A DNA stretch of 64,000 nucleotides from Methylobacterium durans (lineage in GTDB: Bacteria; Pseudomonadota; Alphaproteobacteria; Rhizobiales; Beijerinckiaceae). This document shows, piece by piece, positions 8,184-17,302 of this stretch (position 1 is the stretch's first letter; the number at the start of each line of letters is the position of its first letter). The translations under genes were made by a program, and so were the position numbers. A model generated the notes under the pieces. That model worked only from the letters and a program-made list of their open reading frames with translations. It did not search any database and was not told where the DNA came from. The DNA is taken from positions 4,945,501-5,009,500 of the forward strand of contig NZ_CP029550.1 in the NCBI RefSeq assembly GCF_003173715.1. Reading direction: 5' to 3'.

Positions 8184-9490
8184 ATGGACGCCACGGTAAA
8201 AAGGCCGCCGACGAAGAAGGACGTCTTTCGCGTCGTCAGCGGCAACTTCCTCGAGATGTTCGACTTCATGGTCTACGGCTTCTACGCCGCTGCGGTGGCG
8301 AAGGCCGTGTTCCCGAACGACAACGAGTTCGTCTCGTTGATGCTGTCGCTCGTCACGTTCGGCGTCGGCTTCCTGATGCGCCCGCTCGGCGCCATCGTGC
8401 TGGGCGCCTACATCGATCGGCACGGACGGCGCGCCGGCCTCGTCATGAGCCTCGCGATCATGTCGGTCGGCGTCGCCCTGATCGCCTTCACGCCGACCTA
8501 CGCCGCAATCGGCATCGCCGCCCCGATCCTCGTCCTGATTGGACGCTTGCTCCAGGGCTTCTCCGCAGGCGCTGAGTCCGGCGGCGTTTCGGTCTACCTG
8601 TCCGAGATCGCGACCCCCGGAACCGCGGCTTCTACGTGAGCTGGCAGTCGGCGAGCCAGCAGGTCGCCGTCGTCTTCGCCGCCGTCATCGGCGTGACGCT
8701 GCGCGGTCTTCTCACCGAGGAGCAGATGATGACCTGGGGCTGGCGCATCCCGTTCCTGATCGGCTGCCTGATCATCCCGGTGCTGTTCTGGATCCGGCGC
8801 TCGATGCAGGAGAGCGAGGATTTCGCCCAGCGTGCCAAGCACCGCCGCGCGACGCTCGGCGAGATCTACGGCTCGCTTCTCCAGAACTGGGCCATCGTCC
8901 TGAAGGCCGTCCTGCTCGTGACGCTGACGAGCGTGTTCTTCTACATGATCACGGCCTACACGCCGACCTACGCGCGGCAGGTGCTCGGCCTGAGCGATCA
9001 GGACAGCTTCATCGTCACGGTCTGCGTCGGCCTCGCGAACTTCGTCTGGGTTCCCGTCATGGGCGCGGTGTCGGACCGGGTCGGCCGCCTCCCGGTCCTT
9101 CTCGTGTTCTCGGTGCTCATTGGGATCACCGCCTACCCGATCATGGCGTGGCTTGTTTCCGACCCGTCGTTCGGCCGGCTTCTGGCCACGCTGATGTGGA
9201 TGTCATTCCTCTACGGCGGCTACCAGGGCGTCATGGTCGTCACGCTGACTGAGATCATGCCGCCGGAGGTTCGCGCCACCGGCTTCTCGCTGGCCTACAG
9301 CCTGGCTCAGGCAATCTTCGGCGGGTTCACACCGGCGATCTGCACTTACCTAATCCACGCATCGGGCAACAAAGCGATGCCCGGCCTCTGGCTTGCCTGC
9401 GCCGCGATGTTCTCGATCGTGGGCGCGCTGACGCTCTACCGCAATGCGCACATCGCGCGGCGGTCGGCTCCGTCCGCCAGACTCGCCTGA
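8184..9490 (+). pseudogene. MFS permease (citrate/tricarballylate-type), single frameshift
   Basis: Two overlapping frames (8184-8639, 8636-9490) together make one major facilitator of about 435 residues. The N-terminal half has [20 protein letters not shown] and the loop motif DRHGRRAG; the C-terminal half continues from SWQSASQQVAVVFAAVIG. At about 8620 the reading YLSEIATPG should continue as N-R-G-F-Y-V-S-W. One base is missing after CCCCCGG. This may be a sequencing error or a true null. MHS-type MFS proteins bring in di- and tricarboxylates with protons. The gene is divergent from the IclR operon, so it probably imports the operon's substrate. Confidence 0.85.
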
Positions 9491-9500
9491 TCTTCCGCTC

Positions 9501-9532
9501 AAGCCATGCGAGCCGGCAGGCTCGCATGGCTT
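9501..9532. terminator. Perfect hairpin after MFS gene
   Basis: AAGCCATGCGAGCC (9501-9514) and its exact reverse complement GGCTCGCATGGCTT (9519-9532) form a 14-bp stem with a 4-base loop, 11 bp after the MFS stop. There is no long T run, so it would be a weak intrinsic terminator or an mRNA-stabilising hairpin. Confidence 0.65.
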
Positions 9533-9623
9533 CCACAACTGCCCGGGGGAGCAATCCCGCCCGGGTGTCGTCACTCCGTGAACGTGGCCCTGAGGGGGCG
9601 AGACTTGAGGCAGGACGGATGAC

Positions 9624-10703
9624 ATGGGCCTGAGAACCTCGGCGCGAGAAGCACCGGCAAATTTGCAGGTGAAGGCGGGTGAGATACCGGGCCTACTGCT
9701 GGGCATCATGCTGTGCCTGACAATCGCCGTTGTCGCGGCGGGTATCCAGAACATCCAGGAATCGAGCCTCGGTCACCCCTATATCGAAGCAATTGTCCTC
9801 GCCATTCTGATCGGCCTCGGCCTCCGCAGCGCCTGGCAGCCAAGTCCCCGCTTTCATGCCGGCATCGCGTTCAGCGCCAAGCAATTGCTTGAGGTGGCCG
9901 TTGCGCTGCTCGGCGCCTCGTTGAGCTTCGGCGCGATCCTGGCTTCCGGTCCCGCGCTTCTCGCCGGCATCGTCGCGATCGTCATCCTGGCGAACGCAGC
10001 GAGCTACGGGCTCTGCCGGGCCTTCGGCCTGCCGGCCCGCATGGCACTGCTCGTGGCCTGCGGGAACGCGATCTGCGGCAACTCGGCCATCGCCGCGGTG
10101 GCGCCCGTGATCGGCGCCGACAGCAAGGATGTCGCCGCGGCGATCGCCTTCACGGCGGTGCTGGGCGTCCTCCTGGTGCTCGGCTTGCCGCTGTTCATCC
10201 CACTCGTCGGGCTGTCGCAGAACCAGTACGGCGTCCTGGCGGGCCTGACCGTCTACGCCGTGCCGCAGGTCTTGGCCGCGACTGTGCCGGTCGGGCTGAT
10301 CGCCACGCAGGTCGGCACGCTCGTCAAGCTCGTCCGGGTGCTGATGCTGGGGCCCGTTGTCGTGGTGCTCTCGCTGATCGCCCCGCTGCTGCCGCCTGAA
10401 GGCGCGACGGCGCAGGGCCGACCGACCCACCTCAGCTTCTTCAGGCTGGTGCCCTGGTTCATCCTTGGCTTCATGACGCTCGCGGGTCTGCGTTCGCTCG
10501 GGCTGATACCGGATGGAGCTGCTGGGCCGCTGAAGCAGGTCGCGAGCTACTTGACGGTTGTGTCGATGGCAGCTCTCGGGCTCGGCGTGGACGTTCGAGC
10601 CCTTGCTCGAGTCGGCGGACGCGTGACGGCCGCCGTCACAGCCTCCCTCGTCGTGCTGATCGCCATCAGCCTAGCCCTCATCTACGCTCTCGGCTCCGCT
10701 TGA
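9624..10703 (+). CDS. YeiH/UPF0324-family putative sulfate exporter
   Basis: A 359-residue inner-membrane protein with about ten hydrophobic helices. It matches the conserved hypothetical 698 (YeiH) family in PYIEAIVLAILIGLGLRS, FSAKQLLEVAVALLGASLSF, ACGNAICGNSAIAAVAPVIG and TVYAVPQVLAAT. Members are predicted anion (sulfate/sulfite) exporters, without firm biochemistry. It faces the soxCD genes convergently, consistent with removal of sulfite or sulfate made by sulfur oxidation. That link is inference. Confidence 0.9.
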   Translation: MGLRTSAREAPANLQVKAGEIPGLLLGIMLCLTIAVVAAGIQNIQESSLGHPYIEAIVLAILIGLGLRSAWQPSPRFHAGIAFSAKQLLEVAVALLGASLSFGAILASGPALLAGIVAIVILANAASYGLCRAFGLPARMALLVACGNAICGNSAIAAVAPVIGADSKDVAAAIAFTAVLGVLLVLGLPLFIPLVGLSQNQYGVLAGLTVYAVPQVLAATVPVGLIATQVGTLVKLVRVLMLGPVVVVLSLIAPLLPPEGATAQGRPTHLSFFRLVPWFILGFMTLAGLRSLGLIPDGAAGPLKQVASYLTVVSMAALGLGVDVRALARVGGRVTAAVTASLVVLIAISLALIYALGSA

Positions 10704-10924
10704 GGCGCTGCAAGAGCTTTCCAGTCAATGGTAGTTGAGCCTGCCAACGCCGCGTACCTGCGTGCAAGCCTTCAATGAGCTCGCGAACCGCTCGGGCTCT
10801 GACCCAGAGGCCAGATCGCGGGCGCCGAGCTGATTCTTGCTCAGCTGATCGCACGCGATGATCGTTTGCGAGCCATCGCAACGTAACTGCACAGCTCCGA
10901 TGCCGCGAGAAGGCGCCAAAAACG

Positions 10925-11491
10925 CTATCGATACAGGCTCAGCTCAGGTCTCGGGTCGGCAACAAAACCATCGCGATTTGGCATCTGCACTTTCGGCAGC
11001 GTCGTCGCGTCTATTTTTTTGTCCTTTTTTATAATTTTGCCCTGTGCAAGGACATACGCCACAACACTGTAAACCTGGTCATCGCTCAGTGAGCCTGGAG
11101 CGTTGAAGGGCATCGCACGCTTGACGTAGTCAAACAGCGTTGTTGCATACGGCCAGTAACTCTCGGTGGTCTTGACCGGATCGTTCGTGGCAACGCTGCC
11201 GCGACCGCCGATCAGCTTGTCTGCTCCGACCCCGGGTGACATGTTCCCCTGGAGTTGCTCGCCGTGACAGGCGGCACAGGTTTCCCTGAAAACGATCTCA
11301 CCCTCCTTTGCCGTCCCTGAGCCAGGCGGCAGGCCCCGGCCGCTCGGCGGGATCGAAAAGTACGCGCTGAGATCAGCTTCGGTGACGGTCTGACCAACGC
11401 CGAGTCGGGTATCGGGAGCCATCTGCGCCGAGACGGAGCACGGCGCCAGGGCGGCCGCGAGGACCGCAACCATCCGGTTGACCTCACGCAT
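10925..11491 (-). CDS. soxD: Monohaem cytochrome c, SoxD-like sulfite/sulfane dehydrogenase subunit
   Basis: A 188-residue exported cytochrome. A signal peptide (VAVLAAALAPCSVSAQ) precedes one haem site, CAACH. The distal region (YWPYATTLFDYVKRAMPFNAP, then VVAYVLAQGKIIKK) carries the probable axial Met in AMPF. It passes electrons from the molybdenum subunit SoxC in the periplasm. At about 190 residues it corresponds to the N-terminal haem domain of the longer di-haem SoxD. The start overlaps the soxC stop by 8 bp (ATGCGTGA); an ATG at 11497 is an alternative. Because soxC is split by IS5, expression from the native promoter is doubtful. Confidence 0.82.
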   Translation of the reverse strand: MREVNRMVAVLAAALAPCSVSAQMAPDTRLGVGQTVTEADLSAYFSIPPSGRGLPPGSGTAKEGEIVFRETCAACHGEQLQGNMSPGVGADKLIGGRGSVATNDPVKTTESYWPYATTLFDYVKRAMPFNAPGSLSDDQVYSVVAYVLAQGKIIKKDKKIDATTLPKVQMPNRDGFVADPRPELSLYR

Positions 11492-12235
11492 GCACATTGC
11501 TGACCCCTCCATCCTGCGCAACGGCCCAGCTCTGAATGGCGTTCAGATGATAGATGGAGGCCGCCGGGCCGTGGTCCCCGCGGATCGCGACCAGCTCGGC
11601 AAGCGTCGGCTGCAGGTAGCCGGTCTCGTCGGTGCATCGGCTCTGCAGGACGACCGGTGTACCATCCCACCGCCAGGGGAAGGAGAACCGCACCGTGCAC
11701 ATCGGCTCCGGCGTCGACTCGAGACGGGCCGGGTACCAAGTCTTGCCGGCATCGATTGAGACGTCGACGGATTGGACGCGCCCGCGGCCCGACCAGGCAA
11801 AGCCGGTGATCGTGTAGAGACCCGGCCCTGGCAAGCGCATATCACCTGACGGAAAGGTGATGACCGACTTCGCCTCCATATCGAGCGTGAACATACGCGC
11901 CCGACCGTCGGCCATCAGGTCGGTGTACTTCGACGTCTCTTCACGTGTCATAAATGGCTTGTCGCTGACCTCGAGACGGCGCAGCCACTTGATGTGCGTG
12001 TTGCCCTCGTACCCGGGCAGCAGCAAGCGAATGGGATAGCCTTGCTCAGGCCGGATCGCTTCGCCGTTCTGACCGTAGGCGATCATCGCGTCCTTGAGCA
12101 TCTTCTCCATCGGGATCGACCGCGTCATCACGGCGGCGTCCGCGCCTTCTGCCAGTACCCAGGTGCTATCCGGTTCGAGACCCACCTCACGAGCCAGCGT
12201 TGAGAAGAGCACCCCAGTCCACTCGGAGGTGCTAA

Positions 12236-13154
12236 GAGCCTGTTTGAGGTCTTGTTTTCAGGCGGGATTGTTGAGGGCGTTGGCGGCCATGAGGCTGGCG
12301 ACGCAGGCGAGGCGTCCCGTTGCAACGTCGAGGCGACCAGCGCGCTCACGGAGCAGGCCACCCCAGTGGCTGAGCCAGCCGAAGGTTCTCTCTACGACCC
12401 AGCGCCGCTCCAGCACGACGAAGCCCTTCTGGTCCGGCTGCTTCTCGACCACGCGGTGGCGCATGCCGTGGAGGTTGCACCATTCTTGGCAGCGCTCGGC
12501 CGTGAAGGCACCGTCGAGGAGAGCCAGACGCAGGCTGGGCCACGTCTGCTTGCCCGCATCCAGCGCCGGCAGCGTGTCGCGATCCTGCACGTTGGCGGGC
12601 ACGACAGCCAGCGCCAGGACGTGCCCTTGGGCATCCACCAGAGCCACGCGTTTGCGCCCGACCAGCTTCTTGGCACCATCGTAGCCGCGCGGCCCGCGGA
12701 CCCCGATGCACTTGACGCTTTGCGTGTCGATGACCGCCAGCCGTGGATCGGGCCGACGTCCGCAACGCCGCCGCTGACGGCGCGCCAGAGCCCGCATCAG
12801 GCTCTCGAACAGGCCCTTCTCGATCCAGCGCCGGAACCAGCCATAGACCGTGCGCCAGGGCGGAAAGCCGGCCGGCAATGCCCGCCAACCTCCGCCCGTC
12901 CGCAGGTGCCAAGCGATCCCGGCCAGCACTTGACGCGCCGCTGTCGCTTCTGGACGGCCCGGCGGATCGGCTCGTTTCAGAAAACAGGCCACCTCGTCCA
13001 AGCCAGCCTGCAACACCATGTCCTTCAGGCGCGACTCATGACGCGTCCGATGTCGGTCCGTCCACATCTGCTCTCCACTCCGCCCCGCCAGGCGGAATTC
13101 ATGTTGGCTCATGAGACAGATGGGGACGGCCGGCGGAGGTGCTCAAACAGGCTC
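12236..13154. mobile_element. IS5-family (IS427-like) insertion sequence, complete
   Basis: The 919-bp element is bounded by perfect 13-bp inverted repeats GAGCCTGTTTGAG / CTCAAACAGGCTC and flanked by a TAA target duplication (12233-12235 and 13155-13157). It carries one transposase on the minus strand and sits inside soxC in the same orientation. Confidence 0.93.
12258..13112 (-). CDS. IS5-family DDE transposase
   Basis: A 284-residue transposase with an N-terminal DUF4096-type region (GGGWRALPAGFPPWRTVYGWF) and a DDE domain. VIDTQSVK gives the first Asp, LLDGAF the second, and VVERTFGWL the Glu with the family Y/W-rich tail. It is intact in one frame, with no programmed frameshift. The element looks complete and potentially active. 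Confidence 0.93.
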   Translation of the reverse strand: MSQHEFRLAGRSGEQMWTDRHRTRHESRLKDMVLQAGLDEVACFLKRADPPGRPEATAARQVLAGIAWHLRTGGGWRALPAGFPPWRTVYGWFRRWIEKGLFESLMRALARRQRRRCGRRPDPRLAVIDTQSVKCIGVRGPRGYDGAKKLVGRKRVALVDAQGHVLALAVVPANVQDRDTLPALDAGKQTWPSLRLALLDGAFTAERCQEWCNLHGMRHRVVEKQPDQKGFVVLERRWVVERTFGWLSHWGGLLRERAGRLDVATGRLACVASLMAANALNNPA

Positions 13155-13892
13155 TAAGAAGCCCGTGCGTTTCTTGGACAGTCTTACGGGTTGGCTTCTT
13201 CCACTCGGTCAGGCCGTTGCCGGAGCACTCGATGAAGTGCTTCCGCGTCACCGAGGGCAGGCGCTTGATTTCAGCCATGGTGAACCGCTTCGGCGTGTCG
13301 ACCATCCCGTGCACGATGAGGCTGTGGCGGCTCGGATCGATGGTCGGGATCCCGCCGTGATGCCGTTCGAAGTGCAGGCCCGAGGGCGTGAGGTTTCCAT
13401 CGAGCGCCGCCAGCGGCGTCAAAGACCAGGACGTGTTCTCGTTCGGAGTGGGGTAACGGACACGAACAGCCGTTTCGAACTGGGAACGTGAACCGTAGCC
13501 GCCGTCAGCTCCGACCGGCCGCCCCTGTTCCTTAGTTGGGTCCTCCGGGACAGCAAACCATTGGGCACCGGCGGGCGCCTTGCTTTCAGCCCGAGCGGAA
13601 CCCACGCCAAAGGCCATCGCAGCCCCTGCAGGTGACCCAGCCGCCAAGAGGAAACGTCGCCGGTCAGCTTGAGCCGCGTACATGCCCTCTCGGCAGGGGC
13701 ATTCCTGGACCCCGTCGGACAACCCCGGCAGAGCATCTGAGACAGGCACACCGTTACGATCAGGCATGGTACGGCTCCTCCCGTGGGGGCTTCGCATGTC
13801 TCTCCCAGGCGATCCGACACCCGGCGGCAGCCTGTCAGTCGTAAACTGAGTGGCTTAGCTCAAGCAAATGTTTCTCCATTTCAGCCGAATGA

Positions 13893-13907
13893 GAGAATGG
13901 CATTCTC
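13893..13907. promoter_or_regulatory. 15-bp palindrome upstream of soxC
   Basis: GAGAATG-G-CATTCTC is a perfect 7-bp-arm palindrome 96 bp upstream of the soxC frame start, in the gap between soxC and DUF2239. It could be an operator for soxCD. No regulator gene is adjacent, so this is only a candidate. Confidence 0.3.
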
Positions 13908-13985
13908 CCGCGGGTTTCCGCGCCTTTTCGAGGGTGCGGCCACTGGCTTTGGTCGTGCCAAGATGCCAATCGGCCTGTCCAGAGC

Positions 13986-14585
13986 CTAGGAACTGGTCGC
14001 ACGTCTTGCGTACATCACCACCTCGTCCACAATGTCCCGGGGCCACTGCCACGCGAATGTCTCCAGCCGCTCTAGGTCGTTCGCGAACAGAGCGCGGGCG
14101 GCTTCCTCGAAATCCGGCAGGTCACCTGCCATCGCCGACATGAACCTGTAGGCCGCCTCAGAGCGGGCCTTCGCCGCGGTCGCGCTCGACCTCTGGGCTG
14201 CCTCGACCAGCTTGCGCAGCGTGATGGATGCGCCCCCAGGCTGGCGAGCTAGCCAGTCCCAGTGACGCGGAAGGAGCGTCACCTCGCGCGGAACGACGCC
14301 GAGCTTGGGGCGGCCTCGCTTCGGGGTGCCCGTCTCCCGCGCGGGTGCTTGCGCCGCGGCATAGCGGGTGACCACGTCCTGCACGGAGCCGCGAAGGTCG
14401 AGGTCGATGACCTCAGCAGTCTCGCGATCGAACACCAAGATCGTCGTGCTCGGGTCTTGGTCCAGCCTCTGGCGGGCTGCTCCCGCAGCTTCGCTCAAGG
14501 TCCCGGTCGCGATCCGTGCGGTGCCGGCGAAGGCCACGCAGCGCCGCGTGTTCTGACGGATTGGAGGTCCAGCGTTCTTCGACAT
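13986..14585 (-). CDS. DUF2239 family protein
   Basis: A 199-residue soluble protein. It matches DUF2239 in CVAFAGTARIATGTLSEAA, TTILVFDRETAEVIDLDLRG and the strongly conserved GRPKLGVVPREVTLLPRHWD with WLARQPGGASITLRKLV. The function of the family is unknown. A basic GRPK motif and a ribbon-like N-terminus suggest nucleic-acid contact, but that is speculation. It is divergent from a GIY-YIG nuclease-fold gene with a shared inverted repeat between them, hinting at co-regulation. Confidence 0.88.
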   Translation of the reverse strand: MSKNAGPPIRQNTRRCVAFAGTARIATGTLSEAAGAARQRLDQDPSTTILVFDRETAEVIDLDLRGSVQDVVTRYAAAQAPARETGTPKRGRPKLGVVPREVTLLPRHWDWLARQPGGASITLRKLVEAAQRSSATAAKARSEAAYRFMSAMAGDLPDFEEAARALFANDLERLETFAWQWPRDIVDEVVMYARRATSS

Positions 14586-14595
14586 GCCAGCTATT

Positions 14596-14632
14596 TACCC
14601 GGATAGAATACGGTGTCAATAACATCCGGGTA
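14596..14632. promoter_or_regulatory. Shared operator candidate, TACCCGGAT inverted repeat
   Basis: TACCCGGAT (14596-14604) and its exact reverse complement ATCCGGGTA (14624-14632) are centred in the 63-bp gap between the divergent DUF2239 and GIY-YIG genes. The centre-to-centre spacing is 28 bp. The placement fits one regulator controlling both promoters. Confidence 0.55.
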
Positions 14633-14648
14633 GAAAGAGGAGGATGTC

Positions 14649-14984
14649 ATGGACAGACAGGCCCGCAAGGCTGCCATCGCAGCTTACAAGGAGCGCAAGC
14701 CGGCGTGGGGCGTCTACGCGGTGATCTGTACAGCGACGGGCGAGGCTTGGGTTGGCCGTAGCCTGCATGTCGACAATCACCGCAACGGTCTGTGGTTTAC
14801 GCTGCGACAGGGCAGCAGCCCTCACGCCTCACTGCAGGCAGCGTGGCGGGAGCACGGAGAGCGGGAGTTCAGGTTCGAAGAGCTTGAACGTCTGCGCGAC
14901 GACTTCCCGGAAGTCGCCAGGACGAGCGAGCTCAAGGCGCGCCAGGAGCTTTGGTGTTCAAGGCTCCAGGCGTCGGCATTATGA
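14649..14984 (+). CDS. GIY-YIG nuclease-fold protein
   Basis: A 111-residue single-domain protein. The GVYAVICTATGEAWVGRS block (residues 22-39) holds the GIY and YIG equivalents (GVY, WVG). A conserved Arg (HRNGLW), a Glu-containing helix (HGEREFRFEEL) and a C-terminal ELKARQELW follow. GIY-YIG domains cut DNA in repair, homing or restriction. The degenerate YIG (WVG) is seen in many small members of unknown role. RBS AGAAAGAGGAGG precedes the ATG. Confidence 0.85.
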   Translation: MDRQARKAAIAAYKERKPAWGVYAVICTATGEAWVGRSLHVDNHRNGLWFTLRQGSSPHASLQAAWREHGEREFRFEELERLRDDFPEVARTSELKARQELWCSRLQASAL

Positions 14985-15406
14985 TCGCGGCAGCTGGCGG
15001 CCCGCATCTCGAGATGGCATCACTGGCGTTACATCGGGAAGGACATGATCGCCAGCAGAGCCAGTGTCGGCTGGGGGGAGGTCACAGCATCGTCTCTCTG
15101 ATCGGGAAGCGTGGCTCTAACAAAATAGGCAGGGACACATGAAATCCGGCCGCGGCTCAGATTATCGAGCAGGCATAGGCCGCACCGCGCGCAAGCCCGC
15201 TTCGGATTTTTACGACGGAATGCTGGTGCGCTCGGCGGCAGGCGCGAAGACGTTCCATGATGTCCAGTCGGCGAATGACCGCTTTGGAGATGCCGGGCGG
15301 ATCTGCTGAACGGCCGGAATGGGCGCGAAGCTGAATGTCGGCTTCCCGGCGGCAGCGACCGAGAGATGTTTGACGGCCGCCTCAGGCACCTCGCCTGAGC
15401 GGCTCT

Positions 15407-15622
15407 TCAGGCTGCCGTATAGCCGCCGTCGATCGGCAGGGCGACGCCGGGCAAACGCTGGCCACGTTGCCACAAAGGAACAGCATTGCAGCCACTCCTT
15501 CCGAGTGCCGGAGCAGCTTATTCGGCCGCCTTTTTCATGATCACGTCCGATACCTGAAGCTGCTCTGCCAGCATTTTCGTGATCATCGACGTGTCGATGG
15601 TCCGCAGACACACCGCCCTGAG
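15407..15622 (-). pseudogene. Short-chain dehydrogenase/reductase C-terminal remnant
   Basis: Read on the minus strand this stretch gives TIDTSMITKMLAEQLQVSDV, a stop after KKAAE, then PALGRSG and a final GVALPIDGGYTAA stop. The pattern V-N-A-hydrophobic-x-P-G-x-I-D-T-P, P-L-G-R-x-G and I-D-G-G-Y-T is the C-terminal third of classical SDR enzymes. There is an internal stop and no Rossmann N-terminus. Nothing else recognisable was seen in 14985-15797 apart from a GGAATGGGCGC motif near 15318. Confidence 0.6.
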
Positions 15623-15797
15623 GTGGAATAGGGCAGGGGGAGCGTGACATTGCGCGCGTGAAGGTGGTCCTGAGACCGCCCAACGCTCCGTCGGATCGGC
15701 GATACCAAGCTCTTTGCACCGGACGTTGCGGCTCAGGCAGTCCGCAGTGGCACCCCAGCCCGACGTGACAGGTCACGCAATAGAGGCGAGCCAGTCG

Positions 15798-16220
15798 TCA
15801 GGGCACCAGCTCAGACACGCCCTGCTCGATCGCCATGTTCTGCGCCATGCGGTCGAGCATCTCCCGCACGCGCGCGCCATGATCCTCCGTAATCCTCAGC
15901 TCAGGGCCCGTCTCCGGAAAGGCCTTCATCAGCGTCAACAGTGAGCGGATGGCGTGCCGGTCTCCGCGGAGCGCATCCCGCATCAGAGTCCGAAACAACA
16001 GCGCCTGTGCCGGCATGCGCCGGCGCTGGCCGTTCTCCGTCACTGCCACAGGCATGAACAGCGCTTCCGACAGCATTTGCGCCGTGCTCTTCTGCGCCTT
16101 CGGCCGGCCGCGCGGATTGCCGCTCTGACCTGGCTTGAAACGCGAGCCTTGCGGCGGCCGTCCAAAGCCCACCGTGTAGTCAGAGCTCTCGCTTGGGCCT
16201 GGGCGCCGGGATCGGCTCAT
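15798..16220 (-). CDS. DUF5681 family protein
   Basis: A 140-residue protein with the DUF5681 signature near the N-terminus (VGFGRPPQGSRFKPGQSGNP followed by RGRPK), then a helical region. Members are common next to phage-type methyltransferases and terminases; function is unknown. Its ATG overlapped the original stop of the upstream methyltransferase (ATGA at 16217-16220) before IS481 inserted. The two were therefore a coupled operon. Its native promoter lies beyond the insertion. Confidence 0.85.
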   Translation of the reverse strand: MSRSRRPGPSESSDYTVGFGRPPQGSRFKPGQSGNPRGRPKAQKSTAQMLSEALFMPVAVTENGQRRRMPAQALLFRTLMRDALRGDRHAIRSLLTLMKAFPETGPELRITEDHGARVREMLDRMAQNMAIEQGVSELVP

Positions 16221-16252
16221 GACCGGTCTCCTGCGCGGCTACACAGATCTAG

Positions 16253-17298
16253 ATGTTTGATCCCAGGGTTTGATGGTGCAGTTTTCTCACGAGAGTGGAA
16301 GGACGCGCTATGGGCCAGGTTCAGCACGGGAGCGCCACGACGACAGCGGCAGTCCGTCGAGCGATACAGCATAGTCAAGCGAGCCTGAGGGCGTTGGCGG
16401 CCCGTTACGGCGTCAACCCGAAGACCGTCGCGAAGTGGAAGAAGCGGTCCTCGGTGGCTGACCGGAAGACGGGGCCAACGGAACACCGGTCTACGGTGCT
16501 GACGGCCGAGAACGAGGCGGTGATCGTCGCCTTTCGCCGGCACACCCTGCTGCCACTCGACGACTGCCTCTACGCCCTGCAGCCGACGATCCCGCACCTT
16601 ACACGCTCAAGCCTGCACCGGTGCCTGCAGCGCCATGGCATCTCGCGGCTCCCCGAAGTGGATGGCGACAAGCCGCTACGTGCAAAATTCAAGCGCTACC
16701 CGCTCGGCTACTTCCACATCGATATCGCCGAGGTGCACACCAAAGAAGGCCGACTCTACCTGCTTGTGGCGATCGACCGGACCTCCAAGTTCGCCTTCGC
16801 CGAGTTGCACGAGAAGGCCACGCGCCGGGTCGCCGGCAACTTCCTGCGGGCCCTTGCTGCCGCCGTTCCCTACAAGATCCACACGGTGCTCACCGACAAC
16901 GGCACGCATTTCACCGAGCCGTCCGGGAACACTTGGACGCCGGAAGAGATCAGAGCGATGCGCGCCGAGAAGGTGCTGTTCCGCTGCCACTCCTTTGAGG
17001 GCGCCTGCGCCGACCTCAACATCGAGCACCGTCTCACGAAGCCGCGCCATCCCTGGACGAATGGTCAAGTTGAGCGGATGAACCGCACGATCAAGGACGC
17101 CACCGTCAAGCGCTTCTACTACGACAGCCACAGTCAGCTTCGGCAGCACCTCGCCGACTTCGTGGCCGCCTATAACTTCGCCCGCCGCCTCAAGACGCTA
17201 CGCGGCCTCACGCCCTACGAAGCTATCTGCAAAGCTTGGACGGAGGAGCCCTCTAGGTTCACCCAGAACCCGCACCACCAAATCCCGGGACCAAACAT
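16253..17298. mobile_element. IS481-family insertion sequence, complete
   Basis: A 1046-bp element flanked by CTAG duplications (16249-16252, 17299-17302). The ends are inverted: ATGTTTGATCCCAGGGTTTG on the left matches ATGTTTGGTCCCGGGATTTG read inward from the right. It lies in the last codons of the ParB-domain methyltransferase gene, in the opposite orientation. Confidence 0.9.
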
Positions 17299-17302
17299 CT
17301 AG
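16310..17302 (+). CDS. IS481-family transposase
   Basis: A 330-residue transposase starting MGQVQHGSATT. It has an N-terminal HTH (LRALAARYGVNPKTVAKWKK) and an rve-type DDE domain: DIAEVHTKEGRLYLLVAIDR (first Asp), VLTDNGTHFT (second Asp), PWTNGQVERMNRTIK (Glu). The TAG stop at 17300-17302 is formed by the duplicated CTAG target, so the last codon comes from the host target. It appears intact. Confidence 0.93.
   Translation: MGQVQHGSATTTAAVRRAIQHSQASLRALAARYGVNPKTVAKWKKRSSVADRKTGPTEHRSTVLTAENEAVIVAFRRHTLLPLDDCLYALQPTIPHLTRSSLHRCLQRHGISRLPEVDGDKPLRAKFKRYPLGYFHIDIAEVHTKEGRLYLLVAIDRTSKFAFAELHEKATRRVAGNFLRALAAAVPYKIHTVLTDNGTHFTEPSGNTWTPEEIRAMRAEKVLFRCHSFEGACADLNIEHRLTKPRHPWTNGQVERMNRTIKDATVKRFYYDSHSQLRQHLADFVAAYNFARRLKTLRGLTPYEAICKAWTEEPSRFTQNPHHQIPGPNI

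Larger units (their letters stand above)
11484..13797 (-). pseudogene. soxC: SoxC-type sulfite/sulfane dehydrogenase molybdenum subunit, split by IS5
   Basis: The N-terminal part (13797-13155) includes a twin-arginine-like RRRFLLAAG signal, then FIECSGNGLTEWKK with the molybdenum-ligating Cys. The C-terminal part (12232-11484) starts STSEWTGVLFSTLAREVGL and contains LLLPGYEGNTHIKWLRRLEV and the dimerisation domain. Removing 12236-13154 plus one TAA copy gives one open frame of 463 codons reading HGLLSTSEWTGV across the joint. The insertion is therefore precise and recent. SoxC oxidises sulfite or sulfane sulfur in the periplasm with SoxD as acceptor. The present allele should be null. Confidence 0.92.

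Noticed and set aside
10725..10919. 64-codon frame after soxD
   Set aside because: Open and in the same direction, but with no recognisable family, weak start context and no partner; not enough to call a gene.
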